Shown: positions 29,692-39,689 of the stretch, one piece after another
Position numbering within the stretch: position 1 is the stretch's first letter
Layout: each line of letters opens with the position of its first letter
Assembly: GCF_902825145.1 (NCBI RefSeq)
Contig: NZ_CADEAD010000006.1
Span: forward strand, 1-64,000
Direction of reading: 5' to 3'
From: Bartonella phoceensis
GTDB taxonomy: Bacteria; Pseudomonadota; Alphaproteobacteria; Rhizobiales; Rhizobiaceae
DNA length: 64,000 nt
Notes under the pieces: model-generated
The model's input: only the letters and a program-made list of their open reading frames with translations
Database searches by the model: none
What the model was told of the DNA's origin: nothing
Made by a program: the position numbers and the translations under genes

Positions 29692-30465
29692 ATGAATTCG
29701 AAAAATAATAAGTCTGTCCATGTTGCTCAAAATTCCGTGATTTCTATTCGGAATTTAAATAAATGGTATGAAGATTTTCAAGTACTCTACGACATTAACT
29801 TTAATGTTAAAGCTGGCGAACGTATCGTTATTTGTGGACCTTCCGGATCAGGAAAATCGACTTTGATTCGTTGTATCAATCAATTAGAAAAAGCACAAAA
29901 AGGTTCAATTTGCGTTCATAATATAGACATTCATACTGCCCCTCCGCATCAACAAAAAAATATTCTGCGCAAAATAGGAATGGTTTTTCAGAATTTCAAC
30001 TTATTTCCTCACATGAACGTAATGCAAAATTGTATTTTAGCGCCTATGGCAGTTCAAGGCCTCTCTAAACAACAAGCAAAAGAACGAGCAATGCGCTATC
30101 TTACAGATGTTGGAATTGAAAAACACTGTGACAAATTTCCTTTACAACTCTCTGGTGGGCAACAACAGCGTGTTGCAATTGCTCGTGCGCTTTGTATGGA
30201 ACCTGAAGTAATGCTTTTTGATGAACCAACATCAGCTCTTGATCCAGAAAGTGTCGGAGAAGTTTTAGAAGTTATAGCACAATTAGCAAATACAGGTATA
30301 ACAATGCTCTGTGTTACCCATGAAATGGGTTTTGCGCGCGAAGTTTCAGAAAGAATACTTTTTCTAGAAAACGGAAAAGTTATTGAAGATACAACATCTG
30401 ACGAATTTTTTACGAATCCTAAAAGTCAGCGTGCCTGTGAGTTTCTTGCTAAAGTTAAACATTAA
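29692..30465 (+). CDS. polar amino-acid ABC transporter ATP-binding protein
   Basis: Cytoplasmic ATPase of the importer, 257 residues. It shows Walker A G-P-S-G-S-G-K-S-T (near residue 50), the Q-loop F-Q-N-F-N-L-F-P, the ABC signature L-S-G-G-Q-Q-Q-R, Walker B V-M-L-F-D-E-P-T-S-A-L-D, and the H-loop V-T-H-E-M. This pattern is that of HisP/GlnQ/ArtP proteins. It follows the second permease by 78 bases and ends the importer operon. Transcription then meets lpxB, which is convergent, after only about 30 bases. Confidence 0.92.
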   Translation: MNSKNNKSVHVAQNSVISIRNLNKWYEDFQVLYDINFNVKAGERIVICGPSGSGKSTLIRCINQLEKAQKGSICVHNIDIHTAPPHQQKNILRKIGMVFQNFNLFPHMNVMQNCILAPMAVQGLSKQQAKERAMRYLTDVGIEKHCDKFPLQLSGGQQQRVAIARALCMEPEVMLFDEPTSALDPESVGEVLEVIAQLANTGITMLCVTHEMGFAREVSERILFLENGKVIEDTTSDEFFTNPKSQRACEFLAKVKH

Positions 30466-30493
30466 TTATCAATACTTTTTGATCTGCACAATT

Positions 30494-31684
30494 CTAAGTG
30501 TCTTGTTTTTTGAGAAGGTTAATAATTGCTTGAGCACCGATAACCCCTGATGGAACTTCCATTTTCATTTTCTGTTCCACTATTTCAAAAGAATCAAGCT
30601 GTGCTTGTCGTAACAAAGGATTATATAATAGCTGTTCTACCTGCCTTGCCAACATACCAGGGCGTATAAGTTCATTCAGATATTCTGGTGCAATAGGCCT
30701 ATCAGAAATAATATTCGGGAGAGCAGCGCTCCATACCGTTATTTTGGGAAAAAGAAATAATTTAGCAAAAAAATCAAGTTTATAGCAAAGAACCATGGGA
30801 ATTTTTGCTAATGCTAATTCTAATGAAACTGTTCCATGTGCTGCAAGTGCAACGTCTGCTTGTGTAAAAGCACGCCATTTTGCATCTTCACCAACAACAA
30901 CTTCTACTTTACTTTTCCAACCTTGTACAAAATCGCGAATTTCATCTACCAAATGCGGTAAAGTTGGTAAAATAATATGTAAATGAGGGATGCGATGCGC
31001 AAGAATTTCTACTGCTTCTCGAAAAACTGGCATTAAAGAGCGAATCTCTGAATTGCGTGAGCCTGGTAAAATAACTAAGGTAGACGGTGATATTTTTTTA
31101 CCACACAAGTGCTTTGTTTCTAATTGGCTTTTTCTTTCTGATTGGACAGTTAAAAGCGGAGGGTAAGTTAAAAGGCGATGCCCAATATAAGTAGTAGCAG
31201 GCCCTCCTAAATCTCGCATAACTTTTTCTTCAAAAGGAAAAACCGCTAAAACATGATCAACAAATTTGCGCATAGTTTTAGCGCGCTCTGGCCGCCATGC
31301 CCAAACAGTTGGTGCAATGTATTTAATAATCGGAATAGAAGGTGCTAGAATACGCACCTTTTTTGCAACACGGTGGGTAAAATCAGGACTATCAATAATA
31401 ATCAAACAATCGGGTTGTTCTCGTGCGATAAATTTGGATAAAGTGTGAATACGTAGCAGTAATGATGGCAGTTTTTTCAATACTGCACCTAAACCTATTA
31501 AAGCAATCTCATGAGAATCAAAAAGGCTTTTGAGACCTAATGCCTTTAAATGCCTCCCACCAACACCAATCAAATGAATATTACATCCTGTCTGTTGTGA
31601 CAAACAAGAAACCAAATCTGCTCCAAGGAAATCACCAGATTCCTCACCTGCAACAATAGCAATTTTTAAGCTACAATCATTCAT
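30494..31684 (-). CDS. lpxB: lipid-A-disaccharide synthase
   Basis: Glycosyltransferase (GT19) joining UDP-2,3-diacylglucosamine and lipid X into the lipid A disaccharide at the inner membrane. The N-terminal A-G-E-E-S-G-D-F-L-G motif, Y-I-A-P-T-V-W-A-W-R, and L-P-G-S-R-N-S-E-I block are diagnostic. About 396 residues from ATG 31684, which overlaps the end of lpxI; an upstream start at 31699 would overlap further. It is the last gene of the long minus-strand envelope cluster and is translationally coupled to lpxI. Confidence 0.93.
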   Translation of the reverse strand: MNDCSLKIAIVAGEESGDFLGADLVSCLSQQTGCNIHLIGVGGRHLKALGLKSLFDSHEIALIGLGAVLKKLPSLLLRIHTLSKFIAREQPDCLIIIDSPDFTHRVAKKVRILAPSIPIIKYIAPTVWAWRPERAKTMRKFVDHVLAVFPFEEKVMRDLGGPATTYIGHRLLTYPPLLTVQSERKSQLETKHLCGKKISPSTLVILPGSRNSEIRSLMPVFREAVEILAHRIPHLHIILPTLPHLVDEIRDFVQGWKSKVEVVVGEDAKWRAFTQADVALAAHGTVSLELALAKIPMVLCYKLDFFAKLFLFPKITVWSAALPNIISDRPIAPEYLNELIRPGMLARQVEQLLYNPLLRQAQLDSFEIVEQKMKMEVPSGVIGAQAIINLLKKQDT

Positions 31685-32549
31685 GATCAAACTTTTCAAA
31701 TGTTTCTATAAATAGAGAATATTTGTTGGCTTTTTCTATTGTTGTTTTCACTGACAGTATAAGACTTTTATTTGCTTCGACCGCAATGCCCGACAAGCCA
31801 CTTTTTGCACTATTCATTATCGTCTCAGGTCCAATTGATGGCAAATCAACACGATGATCTTGTTGTGGTTTTGCACATTTAACAAGAACACCGCCTTTAG
31901 GTGGAATTTGCCCTCTTTCTCGCATTTCACAAACCCGCCACAGCATATTATCAGTTCCCTCTGCTCCCTCGACCGCAATCACTCTTCTATTGATAGCCAC
32001 TACTGCTTGCCCAATATCTAATTGCCCTAAAAGCTTTGCTGCTTCTGCAGCTACGAAAATATCCTTTTTCTCTTTTTGCGTAGCTCGCCGTAATGTTAAA
32101 TCAAATTCTATGGGCGCCAAAAGGTCTGGTACTATCTCATGAGCACCAATAACACGAAAACCATAGGCTTCAATAATTCGTATAAAAGCTTTTAACAACG
32201 CATCATCACCACCCCTCAAAGCCTTGATTAACTTAGGTAGAGCTAAAAATGTTGTCCAATCGAGTCGCAATTGTGTAAGAAGCGGCCGCTTCTTCACACC
32301 ACCTGCCAAAACAATATTACAAACTCCAGCTTTCTTTAAGATTTTAACGAGCCGTGCTATCTCCACAACTGATAACTCACAATGCTCATAACGACAAAGT
32401 ACAGAATCTGCCTCATCACGCAAAAGTACAAGAAAAGGACTCTGTCCATCTCTCTCCAGAGTCTGAGCAACAGTGACAGGTAGAATACCATTGCCTGCTA
32501 TAATAGCAGTACGGCTGGAAAGAAAATTTCTGGCAGTCGAGACAGACAT
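31677..32549 (-). CDS. lpxI: UDP-2,3-diacylglucosamine pyrophosphatase LpxI
   Basis: Hydrolyses UDP-2,3-diacylglucosamine to lipid X, the step between LpxD and LpxB. LpxI replaces LpxH in most alphaproteobacteria. The 290-residue protein shows the family features: A-I-I-A-G-N-G-I-L-P near the start, N-I-V-L-A-G-G-V-K-K-R-P, and the C-terminal D-x-P-x-I-G-P-x-T. Its position between lpxA and lpxB agrees with the function. The stop overlaps the lpxB start region by a few bases. Confidence 0.9.
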   Translation of the reverse strand: MSVSTARNFLSSRTAIIAGNGILPVTVAQTLERDGQSPFLVLLRDEADSVLCRYEHCELSVVEIARLVKILKKAGVCNIVLAGGVKKRPLLTQLRLDWTTFLALPKLIKALRGGDDALLKAFIRIIEAYGFRVIGAHEIVPDLLAPIEFDLTLRRATQKEKKDIFVAAEAAKLLGQLDIGQAVVAINRRVIAVEGAEGTDNMLWRVCEMRERGQIPPKGGVLVKCAKPQQDHRVDLPSIGPETIMNSAKSGLSGIAVEANKSLILSVKTTIEKANKYSLFIETFEKFDHE

Positions 32550-32578
32550 TTGTAACTCTTATTTCCTTTTATTCTATT

Positions 32579-33403
32579 TTAACTCTTATTTCTTTTTATT
32601 CTATCACTTTCAAATTTCGGTGTACAGTAGAAACGTTTTCCTTCTTCTTTAATAAAATTAACGACATCGATAACAGGCTGAGAAGTGGAATAGAAAGAAG
32701 CAACATCACTGACACGCTCTTTAAACGGCTTAGTATGATCAAAAAGCATGGTAACCGCATGACGTAAGGCATGAATATCTTTACGCTCAAGGCCTGCACG
32801 TTTCATACCAATAATATTTAATCCAGCAAGTTTTGCCTGTACACCAACAGCTGTTCCATAGGGAATAAGATCGCCAACCAACGCAGATACACCACCAATA
32901 AATGCATGATGCCCAACACGAACAAATTGGTGCACAGCAGCAGCACCACCTATAATAACATAATCACCAACAGTGACATGACCAGCGATCATCGCATTAT
33001 TTGCAAATGTTACATGATTCCCTATATAGCAATCGTGGGCAATATGTGCATAACAAAAAAATTGGCAATTATCACCAACACTCGTTATCCCCGTACTTGA
33101 ATCAGAGCCTCTATGCATTGTTACGCCTTCACGAATCATACAGTTTTTACCAATAGAAAGCGTTGTATGCCCTCCTTTATGTTTATTATTTTGTGGCTCT
33201 GCCCCCAAAACTGCATGTGAAAACACTTGACTATTGGCTCCTAACGTTGTCTGCCCCATTATCACAACATGACTCATCAAACTGCATCCATCGCCAATAA
33301 CAGCCTCTGAACTAATATGACAAAATGGCCCAATTTGTACATTCTCACCAAGCTGCGCTCCCTTCTCCACAAGAGCAGTTGGATGGATTTTCGTACCGGA
33401 CAT
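32579..33403 (-). CDS. lpxA: UDP-N-acetylglucosamine acyltransferase
   Basis: Transfers a 3-hydroxyacyl chain from acyl carrier protein to UDP-GlcNAc, the first step of lipid A synthesis. The 274-residue protein has a left-handed parallel beta-helix made of hexapeptide repeats (starting I-H-P-T-A-L-V). The catalytic His lies in the N-x-x-x-x-A-H-x-A-H-D-C region near residue 125. The C-terminal part is the usual helical bundle. It follows fabZ by 22 bases and precedes lpxI by about 30, in a typical lpxD-fabZ-lpxA-lpxI-lpxB run. Confidence 0.94.
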   Translation of the reverse strand: MSGTKIHPTALVEKGAQLGENVQIGPFCHISSEAVIGDGCSLMSHVVIMGQTTLGANSQVFSHAVLGAEPQNNKHKGGHTTLSIGKNCMIREGVTMHRGSDSSTGITSVGDNCQFFCYAHIAHDCYIGNHVTFANNAMIAGHVTVGDYVIIGGAAAVHQFVRVGHHAFIGGVSALVGDLIPYGTAVGVQAKLAGLNIIGMKRAGLERKDIHALRHAVTMLFDHTKPFKERVSDVASFYSTSQPVIDVVNFIKEEGKRFYCTPKFESDRIKRNKS

Positions 33404-33425
33404 TTTTAAATTCCTATTAATATCG

Positions 33426-33893
33426 TTACTCTTCTGCTATAATCATCGCAGTGATTTCTGCTTCAGCGACGCGAAAATCCTCTACTTTTGCAATACACGA
33501 AAAACGCCTCATGCCAGACCTCCTCTTTAAAAGCTGAACATGAATCTTTAGCTGATCACCAGGCACTACTGGCTTCCGAAATTTTGCATTATCAACAGTC
33601 ATAAGATAAACCAAATTTGTTTGCGTATTTCCTAACTTTAAAAGTGAAATTGCTCCCGCTGTTTGTGCCATAGCCTCTAAAATCAACACCCCAGGCATAA
33701 CTGGCTTTACAGGAAAATGTCCCGTAAAATGCGGCTCATTAATCGTTATATTTTTAATACCAATAGCTTCTTGCTCACCATTAATTTCAATGATACGATC
33801 AATCAATAAAAATGGATAACGATGTGGTAATATTGAAAACAATTTTTCAATATCTACAGCATCTAGATTTTTAATTTCTTCGGTGTTGACCAT
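33426..33893 (-). CDS. fabZ: 3-hydroxyacyl-ACP dehydratase
   Basis: Dehydrates 3-hydroxyacyl-ACP in fatty-acid elongation and competes with LpxA/LpxD for hydroxyacyl chains. It has the hot-dog fold signature [12 protein letters not shown], where the His is catalytic, and [11 protein letters not shown] with the catalytic Glu. I chose ATG 33893, since AAGGAG lies 10 bases before it and the longer start at 33923 would overlap lpxD. Length is 155 residues. Confidence 0.94.
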   Translation of the reverse strand: MVNTEEIKNLDAVDIEKLFSILPHRYPFLLIDRIIEINGEQEAIGIKNITINEPHFTGHFPVKPVMPGVLILEAMAQTAGAISLLKLGNTQTNLVYLMTVDNAKFRKPVVPGDQLKIHVQLLKRRSGMRRFSCIAKVEDFRVAEAEITAMIIAEE

Positions 33894-33894
33894 A

Positions 33895-34944
33895 TTAGCG
33901 TTTCTCCTTTTTAAATTTGCCAATATTACGCAACGCCGCTACTTCCCGGAACCACTGCTTAAATGGTCGTGCTGGACTTCCTCCCCATTTTTCTCCATCC
34001 GGAATATCATTCATAACACCACTACCAGCAGCAATCTGAACACATTTACCTATTACAATATGATCCACTACCCCGACACTCCCTCCAAGTTGAGACATAT
34101 CACCTATTGACGTGCTTCCAGCAACTCCGCATTGTGCAGCAATGAGACAATAGCGACCAATTTTTACATTGTGCGCAATCTGGACGAGATTATCGATTTT
34201 ACTTCCTTCACCAATAACGGTGTCTTCAAATGTTCCACGATCAATTGTTGTGTTCGCGCCAATTTCTACACCATCCTCTATAATAACACGACCAAGTTGT
34301 GGGATTTTTTCAATACCAGAAACACTACCAACATAACCAAAACCATCTTGCCCAATGCAAACGCCAGGGTAAAGTTGAACTCTGTCACCTATTAAAGAGC
34401 ATTGAACTGTTACCTTGGGCGCAATATAACAGTCACGCCCAATACGACAATTCTCACCGATTACAGCAGTGGAGGAAATAAGAGTCCCTGCCCCAATCTC
34501 AACATTTCGACCAATAACAGCTCCCGCTTCAATACACACATCATGCGCAAATTTAGCAGTTGGATGAATATGTGCATGAGGTGAAATTTCTCTCTCTCCA
34601 AACCACGGCATTGGCTTGACAGAATCAGGAAATAATATGCGGCCAATCTGGGCGAAATCACGCTGCGGCGTAGATGTTACCAAAATTGCCATAGATTCAG
34701 GAACTTTAAAAACGACTTCATTTGTACAAAAAACGGCAACAGCAGAGCTCCCTACTAGAGCATCAGAAAATTTCCGATGCTCTACAAACACAAGAGAGCC
34801 CTCCACAGCACTCTCAAGTGAAGAAAGAGTATTTATAACCGTATTAGAAAACTCTGGATTAAGAAGTTTTGCACCTGTCAACTCCGCAACATTAGCAACC
34901 GTTAATCGCCGGGACGGCGTAAAAAAAAATGTATCCGCCATCAA
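33895..34944 (-). CDS. lpxD: UDP-3-O-acylglucosamine N-acyltransferase
   Basis: Adds the second 3-hydroxyacyl chain to UDP-3-O-acylglucosamine in lipid A synthesis. The 349-residue protein has an N-terminal uridine-binding domain and a long hexapeptide-repeat beta-helix (about residues 110-290). The segment [14 protein letters not shown] contains the catalytic His near residue 250. The C-terminal P-A-R-P is present. The gene lies between bamA and fabZ, with almost no gap before fabZ. Confidence 0.94.
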   Translation of the reverse strand: MMADTFFFTPSRRLTVANVAELTGAKLLNPEFSNTVINTLSSLESAVEGSLVFVEHRKFSDALVGSSAVAVFCTNEVVFKVPESMAILVTSTPQRDFAQIGRILFPDSVKPMPWFGEREISPHAHIHPTAKFAHDVCIEAGAVIGRNVEIGAGTLISSTAVIGENCRIGRDCYIAPKVTVQCSLIGDRVQLYPGVCIGQDGFGYVGSVSGIEKIPQLGRVIIEDGVEIGANTTIDRGTFEDTVIGEGSKIDNLVQIAHNVKIGRYCLIAAQCGVAGSTSIGDMSQLGGSVGVVDHIVIGKCVQIAAGSGVMNDIPDGEKWGGSPARPFKQWFREVAALRNIGKFKKEKR

Positions 34945-35006
34945 AATACTTTCTCTTCCAGCCTAATCCATTCTCTTCAATTTTTTTCCTTTAAAGAAAA
35001 CTCAAA

Positions 35007-37403
35007 TCAGAACTTCGTAGAAATACCAAAATTTAATTTCTGTAGACGATCACCTTCCTGCTTTGTTATTGGCCAAGCATAATCAAAACGCAACGGACCA
35101 AACGGCGAATCCCACATCAAACTCACACCCGCAGATGAACGCCAAGCACTTTTGGTATGTATAACGGCCGCCTCACCCTGAAAAACAGGTTGATAATTAT
35201 TGCCATAAAGTGTCGCAATATCCGCAAATAAAGCACCACGCAACCCTAACCCTTCAGGAACAATAGGTATAGGAAATTGCACTTCAGCACTCGCATTCAT
35301 ATACGTCGTCCCCCCTAAGAAATAGACTTCACCTTTACTGGAAACCTGACGCGGACCTATTCCATTGTATTTGAAACCACGTATCAGATCAGAATTTGCT
35401 TTAAACATATCGAAGATACGGACGCCATTTCGACCTATTTCATGAATATAACCACCTCCGAAGGAAAGTAAACCGACAAGATCCATCTGTTCAGAAAGAG
35501 TCTTGTATATCATCGCTTTACCCGTTGTTTTCAAGAACTTTGCACTCCCACCAAGCCCTGCATACTCTTGAAGAATACGCATGTACAACCCATCATGGGG
35601 ATTTTTCATATTGTCAATAGTATTATAGGTAAGACCATAACTAATTGATGAACGTTTCCAAGGGCTGTGCTTCGCCGCTTGAACAATAGCACCAGAATAT
35701 TTTGTATATAACTCTCTTATGTCAGCTTCTTTGCTTAAGTCATATTCTTTACCAAAATCATATTCTTCTTGAACATAAGAATAAGCTAAATTAGCAGATA
35801 ATTGATCATTAATAGGTATCGCAAATCGAGCTGAACCACCCGTCTGTCGTACATCATACGCCTTATCGGCACGATAAGTACTGCGGAAAATATCAACACC
35901 AGCAGATAAGCGATAACCTAAAAAATAAGGATCAACAAATGACAAATTGTAATTACGGGATTTTTCTTGCCCAGCACCTAACCCCAAACGAATATACTGA
36001 CCACGTCCTCCAAGATTACGTTCGGTAACAGATACTTCAAGTGACATACCAGGACTTGTACCACCTGTCGTATATCCTCCAGACAAAGAAAGGTCTCCTG
36101 TCGGAGATTCAACAACATCTATCACTAAGGTAACCTGATCAGATTGATCTGTTGGAACCATTGAAATATTAACAGCCTTGAAAAAACCTAAATTCTCTAG
36201 ACGACGCTTCGCCCGCTGTATTAAGGTCTGATTATAAGCATCCCCTTCATTTAAATCAATCTCACGACGAATAACATAATCACGTGTTTTTTCATTTCCG
36301 CGTATTTCAATGCGCTGAATATAAGCTCGTGGACCCTGTTCAATGTTATACAAAATTGAAATTGTATGATTCGCTAAATCGCGATTTCCCCGTGGCTCAA
36401 CTTTAGCAAAAGCATATCCCGAATCAGCAACTTTATTATTGATAATTGCAATAGACTCTTCAATGCTCTCTGCACTATAAATATCACCTGGCCGAGTTTT
36501 AAGAATTCCTTTCACAGATCGAACATCAACTCCATCAACATCACTCTCAACCTGGATATCACTAATTTTATAGCGGACCCCCTCATCCAGAGTAAAATAA
36601 ACTTTATATGTATTACTTTTTTCATCAAAAGTCGCTTTGGAGGAAAGAACACGAAAATCTGCATAACCACGATTATAATAAAAGCGGCGTAGAGCCTCTT
36701 CATCAGCAGATAAACGCTCTTCACTATAAATATCACCCCCCAATAGCATCGAGAATATTCCCGAAGACTTTGTTGAAATCACATCACGCAACCGGCGGCT
36801 TCCAAAAGCATTATTCCCTTTAAAGATGATATCACTAATTTTCGTCTTTCGGCCCTCAACAATCTTAAATACCACATTCACACGTCCTCTCCCCAGATTA
36901 ATGGTTTGTACTGTAACAGCAACGTTGTTACGACCAACAGCTTTATAAGCCTCACGAATCGTATTCACATCCGCTGAGAGCTTACCAGAACTAAAAGGAT
37001 CATTCGGTTTTAAAGAAATAAACCTTTTGAGATCAGGATCTTTAAGAGATTTGTTTCCCTGAAATAACACCTGATTGACTATTTCATATTCCCTGACGAA
37101 TACAACCAGCTTACCGTTAACCTGATTTATTTTCACATCACTAAATACGCCCAATTTAAAAAGACTCTTCACTGCAGCATCGACATCACCACTAGAAAAA
37201 TTCTGTCCAACCTTAATACCCATATTGTCTCGAACCGCTTGAGCACTTACAAGTTTATTCCCGCGAACCTCAATTGAATGGACCACAGATGCCTGTACTT
37301 CTCCAACCATCGCAGTTGACATAAAGACTGCTGCCGGAGCGCTTAACCCCATCCCTAACACTAACACAGATGCTGCATTTAAAAATTTCGAATTCGTAGT
37401 CAT
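35007..37403 (-). CDS. bamA: outer-membrane protein assembly factor BamA
   Basis: Core of the BAM complex that inserts beta-barrel proteins into the outer membrane. The 798-residue precursor has a signal peptide ending near V-Q-A-S (residue 39), then five POTRA domains (about 40-440) opening with H-S-I-E-V-R-G-N-K-L-V. A C-terminal 16-strand barrel (Omp85) follows, ending in aromatic Phe (I-S-T-K-F), the usual outer-membrane targeting end. The V-R-G-F motif of the barrel loop is represented by I-R-G-F-K-Y near residue 668. It is flanked by rseP and lpxD, as in most proteobacteria. Confidence 0.95.
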   Translation of the reverse strand: MTTNSKFLNAASVLVLGMGLSAPAAVFMSTAMVGEVQASVVHSIEVRGNKLVSAQAVRDNMGIKVGQNFSSGDVDAAVKSLFKLGVFSDVKINQVNGKLVVFVREYEIVNQVLFQGNKSLKDPDLKRFISLKPNDPFSSGKLSADVNTIREAYKAVGRNNVAVTVQTINLGRGRVNVVFKIVEGRKTKISDIIFKGNNAFGSRRLRDVISTKSSGIFSMLLGGDIYSEERLSADEEALRRFYYNRGYADFRVLSSKATFDEKSNTYKVYFTLDEGVRYKISDIQVESDVDGVDVRSVKGILKTRPGDIYSAESIEESIAIINNKVADSGYAFAKVEPRGNRDLANHTISILYNIEQGPRAYIQRIEIRGNEKTRDYVIRREIDLNEGDAYNQTLIQRAKRRLENLGFFKAVNISMVPTDQSDQVTLVIDVVESPTGDLSLSGGYTTGGTSPGMSLEVSVTERNLGGRGQYIRLGLGAGQEKSRNYNLSFVDPYFLGYRLSAGVDIFRSTYRADKAYDVRQTGGSARFAIPINDQLSANLAYSYVQEEYDFGKEYDLSKEADIRELYTKYSGAIVQAAKHSPWKRSSISYGLTYNTIDNMKNPHDGLYMRILQEYAGLGGSAKFLKTTGKAMIYKTLSEQMDLVGLLSFGGGYIHEIGRNGVRIFDMFKANSDLIRGFKYNGIGPRQVSSKGEVYFLGGTTYMNASAEVQFPIPIVPEGLGLRGALFADIATLYGNNYQPVFQGEAAVIHTKSAWRSSAGVSLMWDSPFGPLRFDYAWPITKQEGDRLQKLNFGISTKF

Positions 37404-37607
37404 TGGCTTTTTTTACCTTACTCTTATTCCCTGGACACAATGCCTCAAAAAGCTAACCGCCATAACAACTTTTCTCACAGCGAAACTTTTTACCCTTTAA
37501 TTACTTACTATAGCAAACGATGCCACAACATTTTGTGGACATGGTAAACGACCTCTAATTTATTTTCTCTATTATTACCCAATTTATAAAAGGTTTTCCA
37601 TAATTTA

Positions 37608-38750
37608 TTAGCTAAACCAACAAAAATAATCATTAAAGAACGCAAAAATCATAAAGAAAAAGATAAACAAATAACCTAAGCGAAAAACAATTTTCTGAGT
37701 TTTAGCGGATATCGGTTTTCCAGTAAAAACCTCAATAACGTGAAATAATAAATATCCGCCATCAAATGGTGGAAGTGGAAAAAGATTAAGAAGTCCGATA
37801 CTTATCGAAAGAAAAGCCGCAAAATTCAACAAAAAGGCAAAACCTGTTTCACTCACTTTCCAAGCAACTTTCATAATCTTAGAAGGCCCACTTATCTGAC
37901 AACGATCTTCTTTCCCTACTATTAAACGACTCATAGAAAAAATTGTTCGAGTAACAATAAACGTAGCACGTACTAGTGCTTCCTTTACAGCTCTTACAAA
38001 ACCATAGTTGATATGTTTCACATAAGCTGGATCTAAACGTGCGGAATTATCTGGATCAACAGGAATCCCTATACCTATCATACTAGTTTGAAAGCGATTA
38101 CCAGATCCATCATCTCGTTCTATCACTTTTGGCGTGATCACCGCCGTAAATACCTGCCCCATGCGCTCTATTTTAAACTCTATAGGATCTTTACCATATA
38201 AAATCACATAATTCATCAGATCGTTAAAACTTTCAACCCGCTGACCATTCATTTCAAGAAAACGATCACCTCGTTCTAAACCTGCCTGAAAAGCAGGAGA
38301 ATCTTTTACTAAAGAGCCAACAACTGGTTCAATAACTACACGACCATAAAGAAAGAAAAAAAATGTTAAAATAAAAACGGTAAAAAGACCATTAAATAAA
38401 GGACCCCCAAAAACAGTTACTGCTTTTTTCCAAGCGTACGCATTAGCAAATGAACCCTTAGCATCTGAAGAAGACTGGAATGATGTCATGTCTTCTCTAT
38501 CCCCAATAAACTTTACATACCCCCCTAAAGGAATAAGTGCTAAACGCCACTGAGTGTTGTGCTTATCCGTATATTCTACTATTTGTGGTCCAAATCCAAG
38601 AGCAAAAACCGATGCCTTAATACCACACCACCGCCCAATGAGATAATGCCCAATTTCGTGCACAAAAGTGATAATCATAATAATGAAAAGAATATTCAAA
38701 CTTCTTAAGAGCAAACCACCCACAGTGATTATATGATCTAAAAGTTCCAA
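37608..38750 (-). CDS. rseP: site-2 metalloprotease RseP
   Basis: Intramembrane zinc protease that cleaves anti-sigma factors and leftover signal peptides. The zinc-binding H-E-I-G-H near residue 36 and the downstream L-N-L-F-P-L-P-P-F-D-G-G supply the metal ligands. A PDZ domain lies between (about residues 120-190). I chose a TTG start at 38750: GGGAGG stands 7 bases before it, and this ribosome binding site lies inside the codons of the longer frame. About 380 residues. It follows cdsA by 15 bases. Confidence 0.9.
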   Translation of the reverse strand: MELLDHIITVGGLLLRSLNILFIIMIITFVHEIGHYLIGRWCGIKASVFALGFGPQIVEYTDKHNTQWRLALIPLGGYVKFIGDREDMTSFQSSSDAKGSFANAYAWKKAVTVFGGPLFNGLFTVFILTFFFFLYGRVVIEPVVGSLVKDSPAFQAGLERGDRFLEMNGQRVESFNDLMNYVILYGKDPIEFKIERMGQVFTAVITPKVIERDDGSGNRFQTSMIGIGIPVDPDNSARLDPAYVKHINYGFVRAVKEALVRATFIVTRTIFSMSRLIVGKEDRCQISGPSKIMKVAWKVSETGFAFLLNFAAFLSISIGLLNLFPLPPFDGGYLLFHVIEVFTGKPISAKTQKIVFRLGYLFIFFFMIFAFFNDYFCWFS

Positions 38751-38765
38751 AATATTGCCTCCCAA

Positions 38766-39593
38766 TTAATCCATACAAAAGAGATTGAAAGGTGTATCTA
38801 TACCTGAAACAAACGAGCCAATTAAGTAAAGGAGAAAAGCGGCCCCTACCAGTCCATCCATACGGTCCATAAATCCACCGTGTCCAGGCAATAAAGAACT
38901 GGAATCTTTAACGGAAAATCGCCTTTTTAGCCATGATTGCCCTAAATCACCCAATTGCGAACAAACTGACAAAATTAAAGCAAGGAATGGTATAAAAAAA
39001 CTCATTAAATTTACATCAAAAAATTTAAACGCAATCAATATACCGCCAGAAACTCCAAAAAACGTACCACCAATTGCTCCTGACCATGTCTTATTAGGAG
39101 AAAATTGTGGTGCTAATTTAGGTCCACGAAATGCACGTCCACAAAAATATCCACCAATATCTGTTCCCCATATTATCGTAAACAAGAAAATAATAGTCTG
39201 GAATCCTAACGTTTCATATCCCCGTAAAAATGATACAGCCACAACTGGAAAAGATGCATATAAAAAACCGAAAAAAACCCAACCGCTCTTTTCTATAGGC
39301 CCAATAGCCAATACTACTGCCAAAACGATCAAAACACAAAAAATCAATAAAGCAGACACATTCGACAACAAAAAAGAGCCAAAAACCAAATAAAAGATAC
39401 TCGCTAATATTTTTTGTGAAATACGCCACTTCTCTTTAGTGATATTAATCCATTCGTAAAGAATAAAACCGCCAATAATCCATACAAACAAAAAAAAGAA
39501 AATTCCTCCAAACCATGTAAAACACAAAGCAATAATACCAAAAACAACAGCCGTTAGAACACGGTAAGCAAGATTAGACAAAATAATATCCAA
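38766..39593 (-). CDS. cdsA: phosphatidate cytidylyltransferase
   Basis: Makes CDP-diacylglycerol from phosphatidate and CTP, feeding all membrane phospholipids. It is a 275-residue integral membrane protein with about eight helices. The family signature near the C-terminus is seen as S-x-x-K-R-x-F-x-V-K-D-S-S-x-x-L-P-G-H-G-G-x-x-D-R-x-D. Normally uppS lies just upstream and is often coupled with cdsA; here that position holds only a uppS remnant. The cdsA frame itself is undamaged. Confidence 0.94.
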   Translation of the reverse strand: MDIILSNLAYRVLTAVVFGIIALCFTWFGGIFFFLFVWIIGGFILYEWINITKEKWRISQKILASIFYLVFGSFLLSNVSALLIFCVLIVLAVVLAIGPIEKSGWVFFGFLYASFPVVAVSFLRGYETLGFQTIIFLFTIIWGTDIGGYFCGRAFRGPKLAPQFSPNKTWSGAIGGTFFGVSGGILIAFKFFDVNLMSFFIPFLALILSVCSQLGDLGQSWLKRRFSVKDSSSLLPGHGGFMDRMDGLVGAAFLLYLIGSFVSGIDTPFNLFCMD

Positions 39594-39689
39594 ACAATAA
39601 AAACAGAAAATACAATCTCAAAAATCAATACAAACAGAGAAGTTCGCTCTACAGTATTTTTATATTCATACTTTTGCAATTTTTTGTAC

